DNA of 64,000 nucleotides, from positions 1 to 64,000 of the forward strand of contig JAGPMA010000006.1 in the NCBI GenBank assembly GCA_018053145.1, read 5' to 3'. The DNA is from Oscillospiraceae bacterium (GTDB lineage: Bacteria; Bacillota; Clostridia; Oscillospirales; Oscillospiraceae). Both the position numbers and the translations under genes were made by a program. The notes below the pieces were generated by a model. That model was not told where the DNA came from, did not search any database, and was given only the letters and a program-made list of their open reading frames with translations. Below are positions 53,389-61,720 of the stretch, piece after piece. How positions within the stretch are numbered: position 1 is the stretch's first letter; each line of letters starts with the position of its first letter.

Positions 53389-55635
53389 ATGATTAAACTG
53401 TTCAAAAACGGAATTTTTCTAAAAAACGGCGTACCTAACGAGGATATTTCAGGTTCCGAAGATCTTGAATCGGCACGTAAAAAAACCATTGCCTTCGGCA
53501 TACTCGAAAAGCACAATCTTTCAAAGAATACCGAAAACCTGAAGCTCAAGTTTGACAGTCTGATTTCCCACGACATTACCTATGTCGGCATCATTCAAAC
53601 CGCCAAGGGCAGTGGGCTTGAGCGCTTTCCCGTCCCCTATGTAATGACTAACTGCCACAACAGCCTTTGCGCCGTTGGCGGCACAATCAACGAGGACGAT
53701 CACGTTTTCGGGCTTTCCGCCGCAAAAAAGTATGGCGGCATATATGTCCCCGCAAATGTCGCAGTCATCCACCAATACGCACGCGAAATGATGTCTGGCG
53801 GCGGACGTATGATTCTCGGAAGCGACAGCCACACGCGTTACGGTGCGTTGGGCACAATGGGCATTGGCGAGGGCGGTCCGGAAATCGTTAAACAGCTTCT
53901 TTCAAACACCTATGACCTTAAACTTCCCGAGGTGGTGCTGGTGTATATCACTGGCAAACCCAACCACGGTGTTGGCCCGCACGATGTTGCAATCGCTCTG
54001 TGCGGCGCTGTCTACGACAACGGCTTTGTAAAGAACAAGGTTCTGGAGTTTGTCGGCCCCGGAATCAAAAATCTGCCTATGGATTTTCGCATCGGCATCG
54101 ACGTTATGACCACGGAAACTGCCTGCCTCAGCTCTGTCTGGGCAACAGACAGAGCTGTTGAGGAATATTTTGCCGCACACGGCAGAGCCGAGGACTACAA
54201 AGGCCTTGAACCGCAGGACGGTGCTTATTACGATTCGATGATAGAGCTTGACCTCGGAACGATTGAGCCGATGGCGGCACTCCCCTTCCACCCTTCCAAG
54301 GCTTATTCCATCCGTGAGCTTCAGTCAAACGCCGCAGATATCCTGCGTCAAATTGAGATTGACGCCGAAAAGTCGCTTTCCTGCGGAGTTAAGCTAAGCC
54401 TGACAGATAAGCTCATTGACGGCAAAATCGTCGTCGACCAAGGCATAATTGCCGGCTGTGCAGGCGGTATGTACGACAACATTGCGGAGGCAGCGGCTAT
54501 CCTTAACGGTTATTCCGTGGGTGATAGTTACTTCTCCCTTTCCGTTTATCCGCCCAGCATACCGGTTAATCTTGAACTGATTAAAAGCGGTATTCAGCAG
54601 AGTTTAATGGAAAGCGGAGCGCTTTTCAAGCCCTGCTTCTGCGGGCCCTGCTTCGGTGCGGGCGATGTCCCCTCAAATAACGCCCTGTCAATTCGCCACA
54701 CCACAAGGAATTTCCCAAACCGAGAGGGCTCAAAGCCCTCCGATGGTCAGATATCCTCTGTTATGCTCATGGACGCACGTTCGATTGCCGCAACAGCACG
54801 TAACAAGGGCGTTTTAACTAGTGCTTCGGAGCTAGACTACCAGGAGCCCAAAAGGCAGGGCTATAGCTTTGACAAGGCTGTCTACGAAAAGCGTGTTTAT
54901 TTTGGCTTCGGCAAGGCGGAGGATAAGGAAGCGCTCAAAATGGGTCCTAACATCGCCGAATGGCCGAAGATACCCGCTCTCGCCGATAATGCACTGATTA
55001 AGCTTGCCTGTGTTATACACGACCCGGTAACCACAACCGACGAGCTTATCCCCTCGGGTGAAACCTCGTCCTACCGCTCAAATCCGATGAAGCTCGCCTC
55101 GTTTACGCTTTCGCGCCGCGACCCGAGCTATGTCGGAAAAGCTCAAGCCGTAGCCGAGCTTGAAAAGAGCCGTGGGGAGGGAAATTACCCCGACGAGCTT
55201 GTCACGCTTATGAAAAAGCTTGACCTTCCCATTGAAGCACTAGAAGACACTGCAGTTTCAAGCGCTATTTTTGCCACCAAGCCCGGGGACGGCTCTGCGC
55301 GTGAGCAGGCGGCTTCCTGCCAACGCGTGCTCGGAGGTGGTGCGAACATTTGCTATGAATTTGCGACAAAGCGCTATCGCTCAAACTGCATTAACTGGGG
55401 TATACTTCCCTTTACAATCGACAAGGATACAAGCTTCGATTATGAGGATGGCGACTGGATTTTTGTCCCCGACATTAGAAAAGCGGTTGAAACCGGCGTC
55501 GAGAGCATCCCTGCAAAGGTTCATACAACTCACGGAAGCGCCGATATCACTCTGCAATTGAGCGGTCTAACCGCCGACGAAAAGGAAATCATTCTTAGCG
55601 GCTGCCTGATGAACTTTTACGCCGCTCACAAATAA
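53389..55635 (+). CDS. acnA: Aconitate hydratase
   Basis: 748 residues from the ATG encoding MIKLFKNGIF, six bases after GGAGG. Cluster and substrate motifs: VMTNCHNSLCAVGG, GGGRMILGSDSHTRYGALGTMGIGEGGPE, AGCAGGMYDN and KPCFCGPCFGAGDVPS. The C-terminal swivel domain has SCQRVLGGGANICYEFATKRYRSNCINWGILPF. It isomerises citrate to isocitrate. Belongs to the clostridial/archaeal-like aconitases that are shorter than the ~890-residue AcnA of enterobacteria. Followed 37 bp later by icd. Confidence 0.95.
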   Translation: MIKLFKNGIFLKNGVPNEDISGSEDLESARKKTIAFGILEKHNLSKNTENLKLKFDSLISHDITYVGIIQTAKGSGLERFPVPYVMTNCHNSLCAVGGTINEDDHVFGLSAAKKYGGIYVPANVAVIHQYAREMMSGGGRMILGSDSHTRYGALGTMGIGEGGPEIVKQLLSNTYDLKLPEVVLVYITGKPNHGVGPHDVAIALCGAVYDNGFVKNKVLEFVGPGIKNLPMDFRIGIDVMTTETACLSSVWATDRAVEEYFAAHGRAEDYKGLEPQDGAYYDSMIELDLGTIEPMAALPFHPSKAYSIRELQSNAADILRQIEIDAEKSLSCGVKLSLTDKLIDGKIVVDQGIIAGCAGGMYDNIAEAAAILNGYSVGDSYFSLSVYPPSIPVNLELIKSGIQQSLMESGALFKPCFCGPCFGAGDVPSNNALSIRHTTRNFPNREGSKPSDGQISSVMLMDARSIAATARNKGVLTSASELDYQEPKRQGYSFDKAVYEKRVYFGFGKAEDKEALKMGPNIAEWPKIPALADNALIKLACVIHDPVTTTDELIPSGETSSYRSNPMKLASFTLSRRDPSYVGKAQAVAELEKSRGEGNYPDELVTLMKKLDLPIEALEDTAVSSAIFATKPGDGSAREQAASCQRVLGGGANICYEFATKRYRSNCINWGILPFTIDKDTSFDYEDGDWIFVPDIRKAVETGVESIPAKVHTTHGSADITLQLSGLTADEKEIILSGCLMNFYAAHK

Positions 55636-55672
55636 GCTAACCCCACTAAAACCAAGATTGAGGAGTATACAG

Positions 55673-56878
55673 ATGTCAAAGATACCAATGAACACCATCG
55701 TCGAGATGGACGGCGACGAGATGACTCGCATCCTTTGGAAAATGATTAAGGACGAGCTGCTCTCCCCCTTTATTGAGCTTAACACCGAGTATTACGACTT
55801 GGGACTTCCCAAGCGCGATGAAACCAACGACCAGATTACGGTTGACGCGGCAAATGCCATCAAAAAGCATCATGTCGGCGTTAAGTGCGCAACTATAACG
55901 CCTAACGCTCAGCGAGTTGAAGAATATAAGCTCAAGGAAATGTGGAAGAGTCCGAACGGTACTATTCGCGCAATTTTGGACGGAACGGTTTTCCGCGCCC
56001 CAATTATCACAGAGAGCGTAAAGCCCTATGTTCAGGGCTGGAAAAAACCAATTACCATCGCCCGTCACGCCTATGGCGATGTTTACAAGGCAACCGAATA
56101 CCGCGTGCCCTCAAAGGGCAAGGCAGAGCTTGTTTTTAACGGAGAAAATGGCGAGAGCTTCCGTAAAACCATTTATGACTTTGAGTGCGCCGGAGTTTTG
56201 CAGGGACAGTACAACAAAGACAGCTCAATTGAATCCTTTGCCCACGCCTGCTTTGAATACGCTCTCGACACCAAGCAGGACCTTTGGTTTGCAACCAAGG
56301 ACACGATTTCCAAGCAGTACGACCAGACCTTCAAGCTCATCTTTGCGGACATTTTCGAGAAGGAATACAAGGAGCGCTTCGAAAAAGCAAAAATCGAGTA
56401 TTTCTATACCCTCATCGATGATGCTGTTGCCCGTGTAATCCGCTCAGAGGGCGGCTTTATCTGGGCGTGCAAGAACTATGACGGCGACGTGATGAGCGAC
56501 ATGGTTTCAACTGCATTCGGCTCCCTTGCGATGATGACAAGCGTTCTCATCTCCCCAGACGGCGACTACGAGTTTGAAGCGGCGCACGGCACCATCACCC
56601 AACATTACTACAAATATCTCAAGGGCGAGCACACAAGCTCGAACCCCATTGCAACGATTTTTGCGTGGTCAGGCGCCCTACGCAAGCGTGGCGAGCTGGA
56701 CGGCAACACTCCGCTTGTCGATTTTGCGGGAAAGCTTGAAAAGGCCTGCCTTGACACCATCGAAAGTGGCATAATGACAGGCGACCTTGCTGTGCTTTGC
56801 AACAGAAGCGATGTAAAAAAGGTAAACAGTGCTGACTTTATCGCGGCAATAAGAGCAAATCTTGAAAAGCTGATATAA
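55673..56878 (+). CDS. icd: NADP-dependent isocitrate dehydrogenase
   Basis: 401 residues, of the type related to eukaryotic NADP enzymes: NTIVEMDGDEMTRILWKMIKDELL at the start, GVKCATITPNAQRVEEYKLKEMWKSPNGTIRA, HAYGDVYKATEYRVP, and YDGDVMSDMVSTAFGSLAMMTSVLISPDG. It oxidises isocitrate to 2-oxoglutarate and yields NADPH. The ATG encoding MSKIPMN follows GAGGAG. Operon partner of aconitase; its product feeds the glutamate synthase encoded 13 kb away. Confidence 0.96.
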   Translation: MSKIPMNTIVEMDGDEMTRILWKMIKDELLSPFIELNTEYYDLGLPKRDETNDQITVDAANAIKKHHVGVKCATITPNAQRVEEYKLKEMWKSPNGTIRAILDGTVFRAPIITESVKPYVQGWKKPITIARHAYGDVYKATEYRVPSKGKAELVFNGENGESFRKTIYDFECAGVLQGQYNKDSSIESFAHACFEYALDTKQDLWFATKDTISKQYDQTFKLIFADIFEKEYKERFEKAKIEYFYTLIDDAVARVIRSEGGFIWACKNYDGDVMSDMVSTAFGSLAMMTSVLISPDGDYEFEAAHGTITQHYYKYLKGEHTSSNPIATIFAWSGALRKRGELDGNTPLVDFAGKLEKACLDTIESGIMTGDLAVLCNRSDVKKVNSADFIAAIRANLEKLI

Positions 56879-56885
56879 GTAAACA

Positions 56886-56929
56886 AAGCAAGAGAAGCTC
56901 TCCACCTCGGAGAGCTTCTCTTGCTTTTA
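56886..56929. terminator. Bidirectional terminator between icd and rodA
   Basis: AAGCAAGAGAAGCTCTCC / GGAGAGCTTCTCTTGCTT followed by TTAT. Confidence 0.9.
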
Positions 56930-56951
56930 TACCAGTATTTTTTACCTGAAT

Positions 56952-58097
56952 CTATCGTATACTTCGGAATCTTTCCGGTTTAGGTCGGTACTTAACGCCC
57001 GATACAACACCCATTGCTGCAAACATGGAGAATAGCGAAGACCCGCCATAGCTGAAAAACGGAAGCGTTAATCCGATTACGGGTGCAATTCCGATGCACA
57101 TTCCGACATTCTCAAAGGTCTGAAACACCAGCCAACCTGCCACGCCGAAGCAGATTAGCATGCTCATTGTGTTACGCGATTTTACACCTACATATATACA
57201 ACGGGCTATAATCGCCAGCAGCAGCAGAATGACAACAATACACGCAATCATTCCAAGCTCCTCGCCGATAGCGGAGAAAATAAAGTCGGTCTGCTTCGCT
57301 GGAAGCGCTCCCGACTGGGTCTGCCTTCCGTTAAAAAGTCCGGTGCCCGTAAGCTGGCCGCTTGCTAGGGCGATTTTGCTCTGATTGGACTGCCAGCGAA
57401 TATCAAAGCCCTGTGGGTCGATTGTCATGTCATATGGGGATAGTATTCTGTCGCGATATCGCTGATTCAAAACGTGCGTCCAGAAAAACGGCGTAATCGC
57501 AGCCGCTGCTGCAAGCCCGATAACAAACCAATAAAAACGCACGCCTGCAACAAAAAGCATTATTATAAAGATAAATAGGAACACAAGTGCGCTTCCCATA
57601 TCCCTTGAAACGACCACAATAAGTCCGATTACGAACCCGCAATGCAAAAGCATCTGCCCCATGGAAACCACGGAATTTAGGTTTTTGTAGTTTTTGAGGT
57701 AATTGATTTGCTTTGCCATAACGATAATAAACGGAATTTTAACAACCTCCGCCGGCTGAACCCCGACGAAGCCGAAGCGAAGCCATGCTCTGTTTCCGGT
57801 ATCATCCGCATAGCCCAATGGTGAGAGCAGCAAAAGCGTAAGGAAAACTTCAAAAATAATCAGCGCTGCCCACTTATCTGCTATGATATCAATGTCAACA
57901 ACGGTAAACAGTATATATAGCCCGATGCCTATGAAGAGCGAAGCAAGCTGGACTATAAGGAAACGCGTTGAGCCCAAGGACGATGATGCACTGGCAATAA
58001 TAACAATTCCGAATATTGAACTGATAAGACACAAAATCAAAAGTGTCATATCGGCTCTTTTTATAAAATCCTTAATATAAGGCTTCAGTTTATTCAA
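56952..58097 (-). CDS. rodA: RodA/FtsW-family peptidoglycan polymerase
   Basis: 381 residues with about ten membrane helices. SEDS motifs: RAWLRFGFVGVQPAEVVKIPFI, SRDMGSALVFLFIFIIMLFVAG, KQTDFIFSAIGEELGMIACIVV and LPFFSYGGSSLFSMFAAMGVV. It polymerises lipid II glycan strands for elongation; RodA rather than FtsW is favoured only by its isolated position. The chosen start is a TTG five bases after GGGAGG; no in-frame ATG lies near a better site. Confidence 0.92.
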   Translation of the reverse strand: MNKLKPYIKDFIKRADMTLLILCLISSIFGIVIIASASSSLGSTRFLIVQLASLFIGIGLYILFTVVDIDIIADKWAALIIFEVFLTLLLLSPLGYADDTGNRAWLRFGFVGVQPAEVVKIPFIIVMAKQINYLKNYKNLNSVVSMGQMLLHCGFVIGLIVVVSRDMGSALVFLFIFIIMLFVAGVRFYWFVIGLAAAAAITPFFWTHVLNQRYRDRILSPYDMTIDPQGFDIRWQSNQSKIALASGQLTGTGLFNGRQTQSGALPAKQTDFIFSAIGEELGMIACIVVILLLLAIIARCIYVGVKSRNTMSMLICFGVAGWLVFQTFENVGMCIGIAPVIGLTLPFFSYGGSSLFSMFAAMGVVSGVKYRPKPERFRSIR

Positions 58098-58204
58098 GCG
58101 AACCTCCCATGCGCCGAGGCGCACAACTTTGGTTACATTCTCCCAACACGGGGACTGGTTATCGCACAAGGTCTCTGCTCACTGCTTATGAGGAGAACTC
58201 TTGT
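58098..58204 (-). promoter_or_regulatory. Structured rodA leader
   Basis: About 107 nt from the predicted start (58204) to the TTG. On the minus strand: a long hairpin built from ACAAG/CTTGT, GTTCTC/GAGAC and CTCA/TGAG; a second with TCCC-CGTGTT-GGGA; and a tight hairpin TGCGC-CTCG-GCGCA just before the ribosome site. The segment AACC-AG-TCCC (58160-58151) can alternatively pair with the ribosome-site sequence GGGAGGTT (58108-58101). No known RNA family was recognised. Confidence 0.5.
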
Positions 58205-58210
58205 CCGTAG

Positions 58211-58260
58211 ATTGTACCACTAAATATAATTTTGCGCAATCGTGAAATTTGTGCTATAAT
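58211..58260. promoter_or_regulatory. Divergent rodA and radC promoters sharing a palindromic -35
   Basis: TTGCGCAA at 58232-58239 is self-complementary. Rightwards, TTGCGC-N17-TATAAT (58255-58260) serves radC. Leftwards, TTGCGC-N17-TACAAT (58216-58211) serves rodA. The two promoters therefore share one -35 element. Confidence 0.65.
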
Positions 58261-58307
58261 CTGATAAAGAATTCCCATTGGATAAACTGACAAGCGAGGT
58301 CTTATTT

Positions 58308-58982
58308 ATGGGCGTCCACGACGGGCACAGGGAGAGAATGAAAAATAAGTTTTTGGAGCAGGGCCTTGACGTGTTTGACGACCACAACGTCCTTGAGCTT
58401 CTGCTTTTCTATTCAATGCCGCGAAAAGACACGAATCCCCTTGCGCATGAGCTTCTAAACAGCTTCGGAAGTCTTGAGGCAATTTTTGAAGCGCCGGCCG
58501 AAGAGCTTTCAAAAATAAAAGGTATCGGCGAGAACACCGTGACACTTTTAAAGCTGATTCCCGAGGCCAGTCGTCGCTATACTATCGACAAAAACCGGTT
58601 TGATAACATCCTGGATTCCTCCAAGAAGGCCGGCGAGTATCTTGTCGCAAGATTTATGTACGAACGTGACGAGGTTGTCTATGTCCTCTGTCTGGATGCA
58701 AAATGCAAGGTCATTTGCTGCAAGGAGCTTTTTCGTGGGGTGGCTAACTCCGCCGAAATCAGTGTTCGCAAAATAGCGGAGCTTGCTCTTGCCAAGAACG
58801 CCTCAAGCGTTATCATATCCCACAATCATACAAGCGGAATCGCTCTGCCGTCTATTGAGGACGAGCTGACAACCAAACGTATAAAAACCGCTCTTACTTC
58901 AATGGGAATAACCCTTGCAGACCATATCGTTGTCGCCGATGATGACTTTATTTCAATGGCAGACAGCGGGCTTTTACGCTGA
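58308..58982 (+). CDS. radC: RadC/JAB-domain protein
   Basis: 224 residues from the ATG encoding MGVHDGHRERMKNKF, preceded by GCGAGG. The N-terminal helix-hairpin-helix region has ELSKIKGIGENTV. The C-terminal JAMM metalloprotease-like motif is complete: HNH, seven residues, then SIED (SHNHTSGIALPSIEDE). Known as RadC, but a DNA-repair function is not established; it may be a metal-dependent peptidase or deubiquitinase-like protein. Confidence 0.94.
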   Translation: MGVHDGHRERMKNKFLEQGLDVFDDHNVLELLLFYSMPRKDTNPLAHELLNSFGSLEAIFEAPAEELSKIKGIGENTVTLLKLIPEASRRYTIDKNRFDNILDSSKKAGEYLVARFMYERDEVVYVLCLDAKCKVICCKELFRGVANSAEISVRKIAELALAKNASSVIISHNHTSGIALPSIEDELTTKRIKTALTSMGITLADHIVVADDDFISMADSGLLR

Positions 58983-58996
58983 TTTATAAGCACAAC

Positions 58997-59062
58997 ATCG
59001 GCTGCCGTTTAACATTTTTCGATACATCGAAAGGTAAATTAATTGGCAGCCGATATTTTTTT
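58997..59062 (+). terminator. radC terminator
   Basis: ATCGGCTGCC / GGCAGCCGAT with an inner TTTCGAT/ATCGAAA hairpin and a final ATTTTTTTG. Confidence 0.85.
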
Positions 59063-59073
59063 GTGCATACCAC

Positions 59074-59102
59074 TTGACACGATATACATCGTGTTGTATA
59101 GT
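59074..59102 (+). promoter_or_regulatory. padR promoter with operator in the spacer
   Basis: TTGACA (59074-59079), 17-bp spacer, TATAGT (59097-59102). CACGAT-ATAC-ATCGTG (59078-59093) fills the spacer, a natural site for repression by the PadR protein. Confidence 0.75.
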
Positions 59103-59125
59103 ATACTGCGAAAGGGGGTATTGCC

Positions 59126-59449
59126 ATGGACACACAGCTAAAGCGCGGGGTGCTTGAAATATGCGTTCTTTCTGCCATGAGGAAGGAGGACGCTTACGGT
59201 TATAAGATAATTAAAGACCTATCGCCGTTTATGGAGGTATCCGAATCAACGCTCTATCCGATACTTAAGCGTCTGGAACAAAGCGGCTGCGTCACTGTAT
59301 ACTCTATTGAGCATAACGGCCGATTGCGAAAGTATTATCGAATAACAGAGACCGGTCACGAAAGAATCGGTGAGTTCTTAAGCGATTGGGACAGCGTTAT
59401 GAGGGCATATCGCTTTATAAAGGGGGAAAAAAACAATGACGAAAATTGA
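59126..59449 (+). CDS. PadR-family transcriptional regulator
   Basis: 107 residues with the standard PadR winged helix (LKRGVLEICVLSAMRKEDAYGYKIIKDL, SESTLYPILKRLEQSGCV, GRLRKYYRITETGHERI). The short size without a long C-terminal helix pair places it in the small PadR group usually linked to DUF1700 and DUF4097 genes, as here. Its stop overlaps the DUF1700 start by 14 bp. Autorepression at the spacer palindrome is likely. Confidence 0.93.
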   Translation: MDTQLKRGVLEICVLSAMRKEDAYGYKIIKDLSPFMEVSESTLYPILKRLEQSGCVTVYSIEHNGRLRKYYRITETGHERIGEFLSDWDSVMRAYRFIKGEKNNDEN

Positions 59450-60002
59450 GTATTTAAAACAGCTAAAACGCGCGTTAAAACCAATTGCGCGCGCTGAATG
59501 TCAAAAGTCGCTTGCCTATTTCAGTGAGGTAATCGACGATCGCATAGAGGAAGGGATTTCGGAGGAAGCCGCTGTTGCAGAGCTTGAAAGCATTGAGGCG
59601 GCAGCCGAACGAATAATCGCGGAGGCAAGCGCACAGGGTCAATTAAAACCGCGCCGCAGCGTCTGGGAAATCATATTGATTGTTTTGGGCTTCCCTGTCT
59701 GGTTTCCGCTTTTGCTTGCAATTGCAATCGTTGTACTTACTGTTTACGGCCTTGTGTGGATTATTATCGCCGCTATCTTCATCGTTTCTGCCGCCCTTGG
59801 CGTTAGCGGTATTGCGGGCGTGATTGGACTTTTCATGCTACTAGTGTCCAACACCGCTGCGGCCTTCGCGGTTCTGGGGATAGGTCTTGTATGTGCCGGA
59901 CTCGGAGTTGCGATATTTGTACCCGCACTCTATATGGCAAAAGCCTACGCCGCGGCGACGCCCATAATGTGGAACAAACTCAAAAGCAGAAAGGTTGGCT
60001 AA
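59436..60002 (+). CDS. DUF1700/HAAS-domain membrane protein
   Basis: 188 residues. A helical N-terminal HAAS domain (KIEYLKQLKRALKPIARAECQKSLAYFSEVIDDRIEEGISEEAAVAELES) is followed by four hydrophobic helices. Such proteins accompany PadR regulators and often sense or relay an envelope signal. Translationally coupled to padR. Confidence 0.92.
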   Translation: MTKIEYLKQLKRALKPIARAECQKSLAYFSEVIDDRIEEGISEEAAVAELESIEAAAERIIAEASAQGQLKPRRSVWEIILIVLGFPVWFPLLLAIAIVVLTVYGLVWIIIAAIFIVSAALGVSGIAGVIGLFMLLVSNTAAAFAVLGIGLVCAGLGVAIFVPALYMAKAYAAATPIMWNKLKSRKVG

Positions 60003-60005
60003 ACA

Positions 60006-61031
60006 ATGAATAAAAACACAAAAACAACTCTAATCGTTGCGCTCTCACTTTTCGGTGCAGGCGTGCTGATTTGGCTGTGCGTATCGCTTGGCATCGGTTT
60101 TAACTTTTCAAAGCTCACCCCTGGCTTCCGCGCCGACGCCGACGGCACAATAAGCGACAGCACAAGCGTTAAGGCCGAACGCATCGAAAAGAACATCGAG
60201 GCAAACGGACAGAATATAAGCCTTAATGTCGGCTATGCGGATATAAGACTCGAAAAGTCCGCAGACGCCGATATACATATTTCCTACACGAACACCGAGG
60301 ACAGTTACTTCGACCTTGAAAGCAATGATTCCAAAATCGTGCTGACTCAGCACCAGAACGGTCATTTCTTCTTTTTCAGTTTCTTTTCGAGCAGTGGAAG
60401 CGGAGAAGTAGTCGTCAGCATCCCTGATGAAAACATCGGTAATCTTGATGTTGATGTGGCTTCCGGTGAAGTTTCTGTTTCGGACATAAAGCTCTCGGGA
60501 GATTTCAAACTCGACACTGCCTCCGGCGATGTCAGCCTCGACAATTCGAAAATCGGAGAATTCTCAGCCAACAGTGCCTCCGGCAAAATATATCTTTCCG
60601 ATGTTGATACCGATAACATCGACATCAACACTGCCTCCGGCGACATTTCGCTTTCTAAAATAAAAGGAAACATACCGGTTACACTTGATACCGTTTCTGC
60701 TGAGGTGTATATTGAAGACGTAGAAACAGAAGATTTAAGCATTGGAACTGTTTCGGGCAATATTACGCTTAAAGATGTTTTGGGCAAAACAGCCGGTTTA
60801 TCAACCACCTCAGGCGGCGTTGAGCTTAACAGCGCAGATTTCCTCGAGATAAGGTTTAAAACCGTTTCGGGTGACATCAGCGGAGCAGTTGTCGGCTCCG
60901 CCGAGGACTACACCGTCTATACAAATACAATTTCGGGCTCAAACAGCCTGTCCGGTCACAGAGAGCATGGAAAGCGGACGCTGGATTTATCTTCAACATC
61001 CGGAAGCTTTGAAATACGCTTTGAAAAATAA
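60006..61031 (+). CDS. DUF4097 beta-helix surface protein
   Basis: 341 residues. N-terminal signal-anchor (TTLIVALSLFGAGVLIWLCVSL) followed by an extracytoplasmic repeated beta structure: units of about 20 residues centred on ASGD or VSGD (VASGEVSVSD, TASGDVSLDN, SASGKIYLSD, TASGDISLSK, TVSGNITLKD, TTSGGVELNS, TVSGDISGAV). This is the DUF4097 (putative adhesin/LiaG-like) fold. It lies 3 bp after DUF1700 and 12 bp before a response regulator gene. Confidence 0.93.
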   Translation: MNKNTKTTLIVALSLFGAGVLIWLCVSLGIGFNFSKLTPGFRADADGTISDSTSVKAERIEKNIEANGQNISLNVGYADIRLEKSADADIHISYTNTEDSYFDLESNDSKIVLTQHQNGHFFFFSFFSSSGSGEVVVSIPDENIGNLDVDVASGEVSVSDIKLSGDFKLDTASGDVSLDNSKIGEFSANSASGKIYLSDVDTDNIDINTASGDISLSKIKGNIPVTLDTVSAEVYIEDVETEDLSIGTVSGNITLKDVLGKTAGLSTTSGGVELNSADFLEIRFKTVSGDISGAVVGSAEDYTVYTNTISGSNSLSGHREHGKRTLDLSSTSGSFEIRFEK

Positions 61032-61043
61032 GGAGGGCTCACT

Positions 61044-61718
61044 TTGCACAGGATATTTATTGTCGAGGATGACACGGTAATCGCAGAGGCCGTTAAGCGC
61101 CATATCAGCGCTTGGGGTTGCTCCGCACACTGTGCTGTAAACTTTGAAAATGTCCTGTCCGAGTTCGTGGATTATGACCCCCAGCTTGTGCTGATGGACA
61201 TCTCACTCCCGTTTTTCAATGGCTATCACTGGTGTGCGGAGATACGGCGCGTTTCAAAAGTACCGATAATCTTCATTTCATCGGCGTCCAATAACATAAA
61301 CATCGTTATGGCAGTCAATATGGGCGGCGATGATTTCATCGCAAAACCCTTCGACCTTGAAGTGCTGACCGCAAAGGTTCAGGCGCTTTTAAGGCGTGCC
61401 TATGACTTCACAGCGCCCACCAAGCTGCTTGAAAGCGGCGGCGCTGTTTTGAACATTGCCGATGCAACGCTCACCTATTCAGGTCAAAAAACCGAGCTGA
61501 CAAAAAACGAATTTAAAATCCTGCAGCTGCTGTTCGAGAACAAAGGCAGCATAGTAACTCGTGATGAAATTATGACGCGCCTTTGGGAGAGCGACAGCTT
61601 TGTCGACGAAAACACGCTAACCGTAAACATCACTCGTCTGCGCCGCAGACTTGAGGCTGCAAATCTCACCGACTTCATTTCCACAAAAAAAGGTGTCGGC
61701 TACATGGTGGGTGAATAG
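61044..61718 (+). CDS. OmpR-family response regulator, BceR-like
   Basis: 224 residues from a TTG start with AGGAGGG upstream. The receiver has the acidic pair in FIVEDDTVI, the phosphorylated aspartate in LVLMDISLPFFNGY and lysine in FIAKPFDLEV. A winged helix follows (TKNEFKILQLLFENKGSIVTRDEIMTRLW, VDENTLTVNITRLRRRLE). With the next gene it forms a two-component system; the target is probably the BceAB-like operon, which carries a TTACA-N4-TGTAA type site. Confidence 0.94.
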   Translation: MHRIFIVEDDTVIAEAVKRHISAWGCSAHCAVNFENVLSEFVDYDPQLVLMDISLPFFNGYHWCAEIRRVSKVPIIFISSASNNINIVMAVNMGGDDFIAKPFDLEVLTAKVQALLRRAYDFTAPTKLLESGGAVLNIADATLTYSGQKTELTKNEFKILQLLFENKGSIVTRDEIMTRLWESDSFVDENTLTVNITRLRRRLEAANLTDFISTKKGVGYMVGE

Positions 61719-61720
61719 CT

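Noticed and set aside
58098..58204. 6S RNA, SRP RNA or a known riboswitch upstream of rodA
   Set aside because: A CCAGTCCCC stretch recalled 6S RNA, but length and the rest of the structure do not fit; kept as an unassigned leader.
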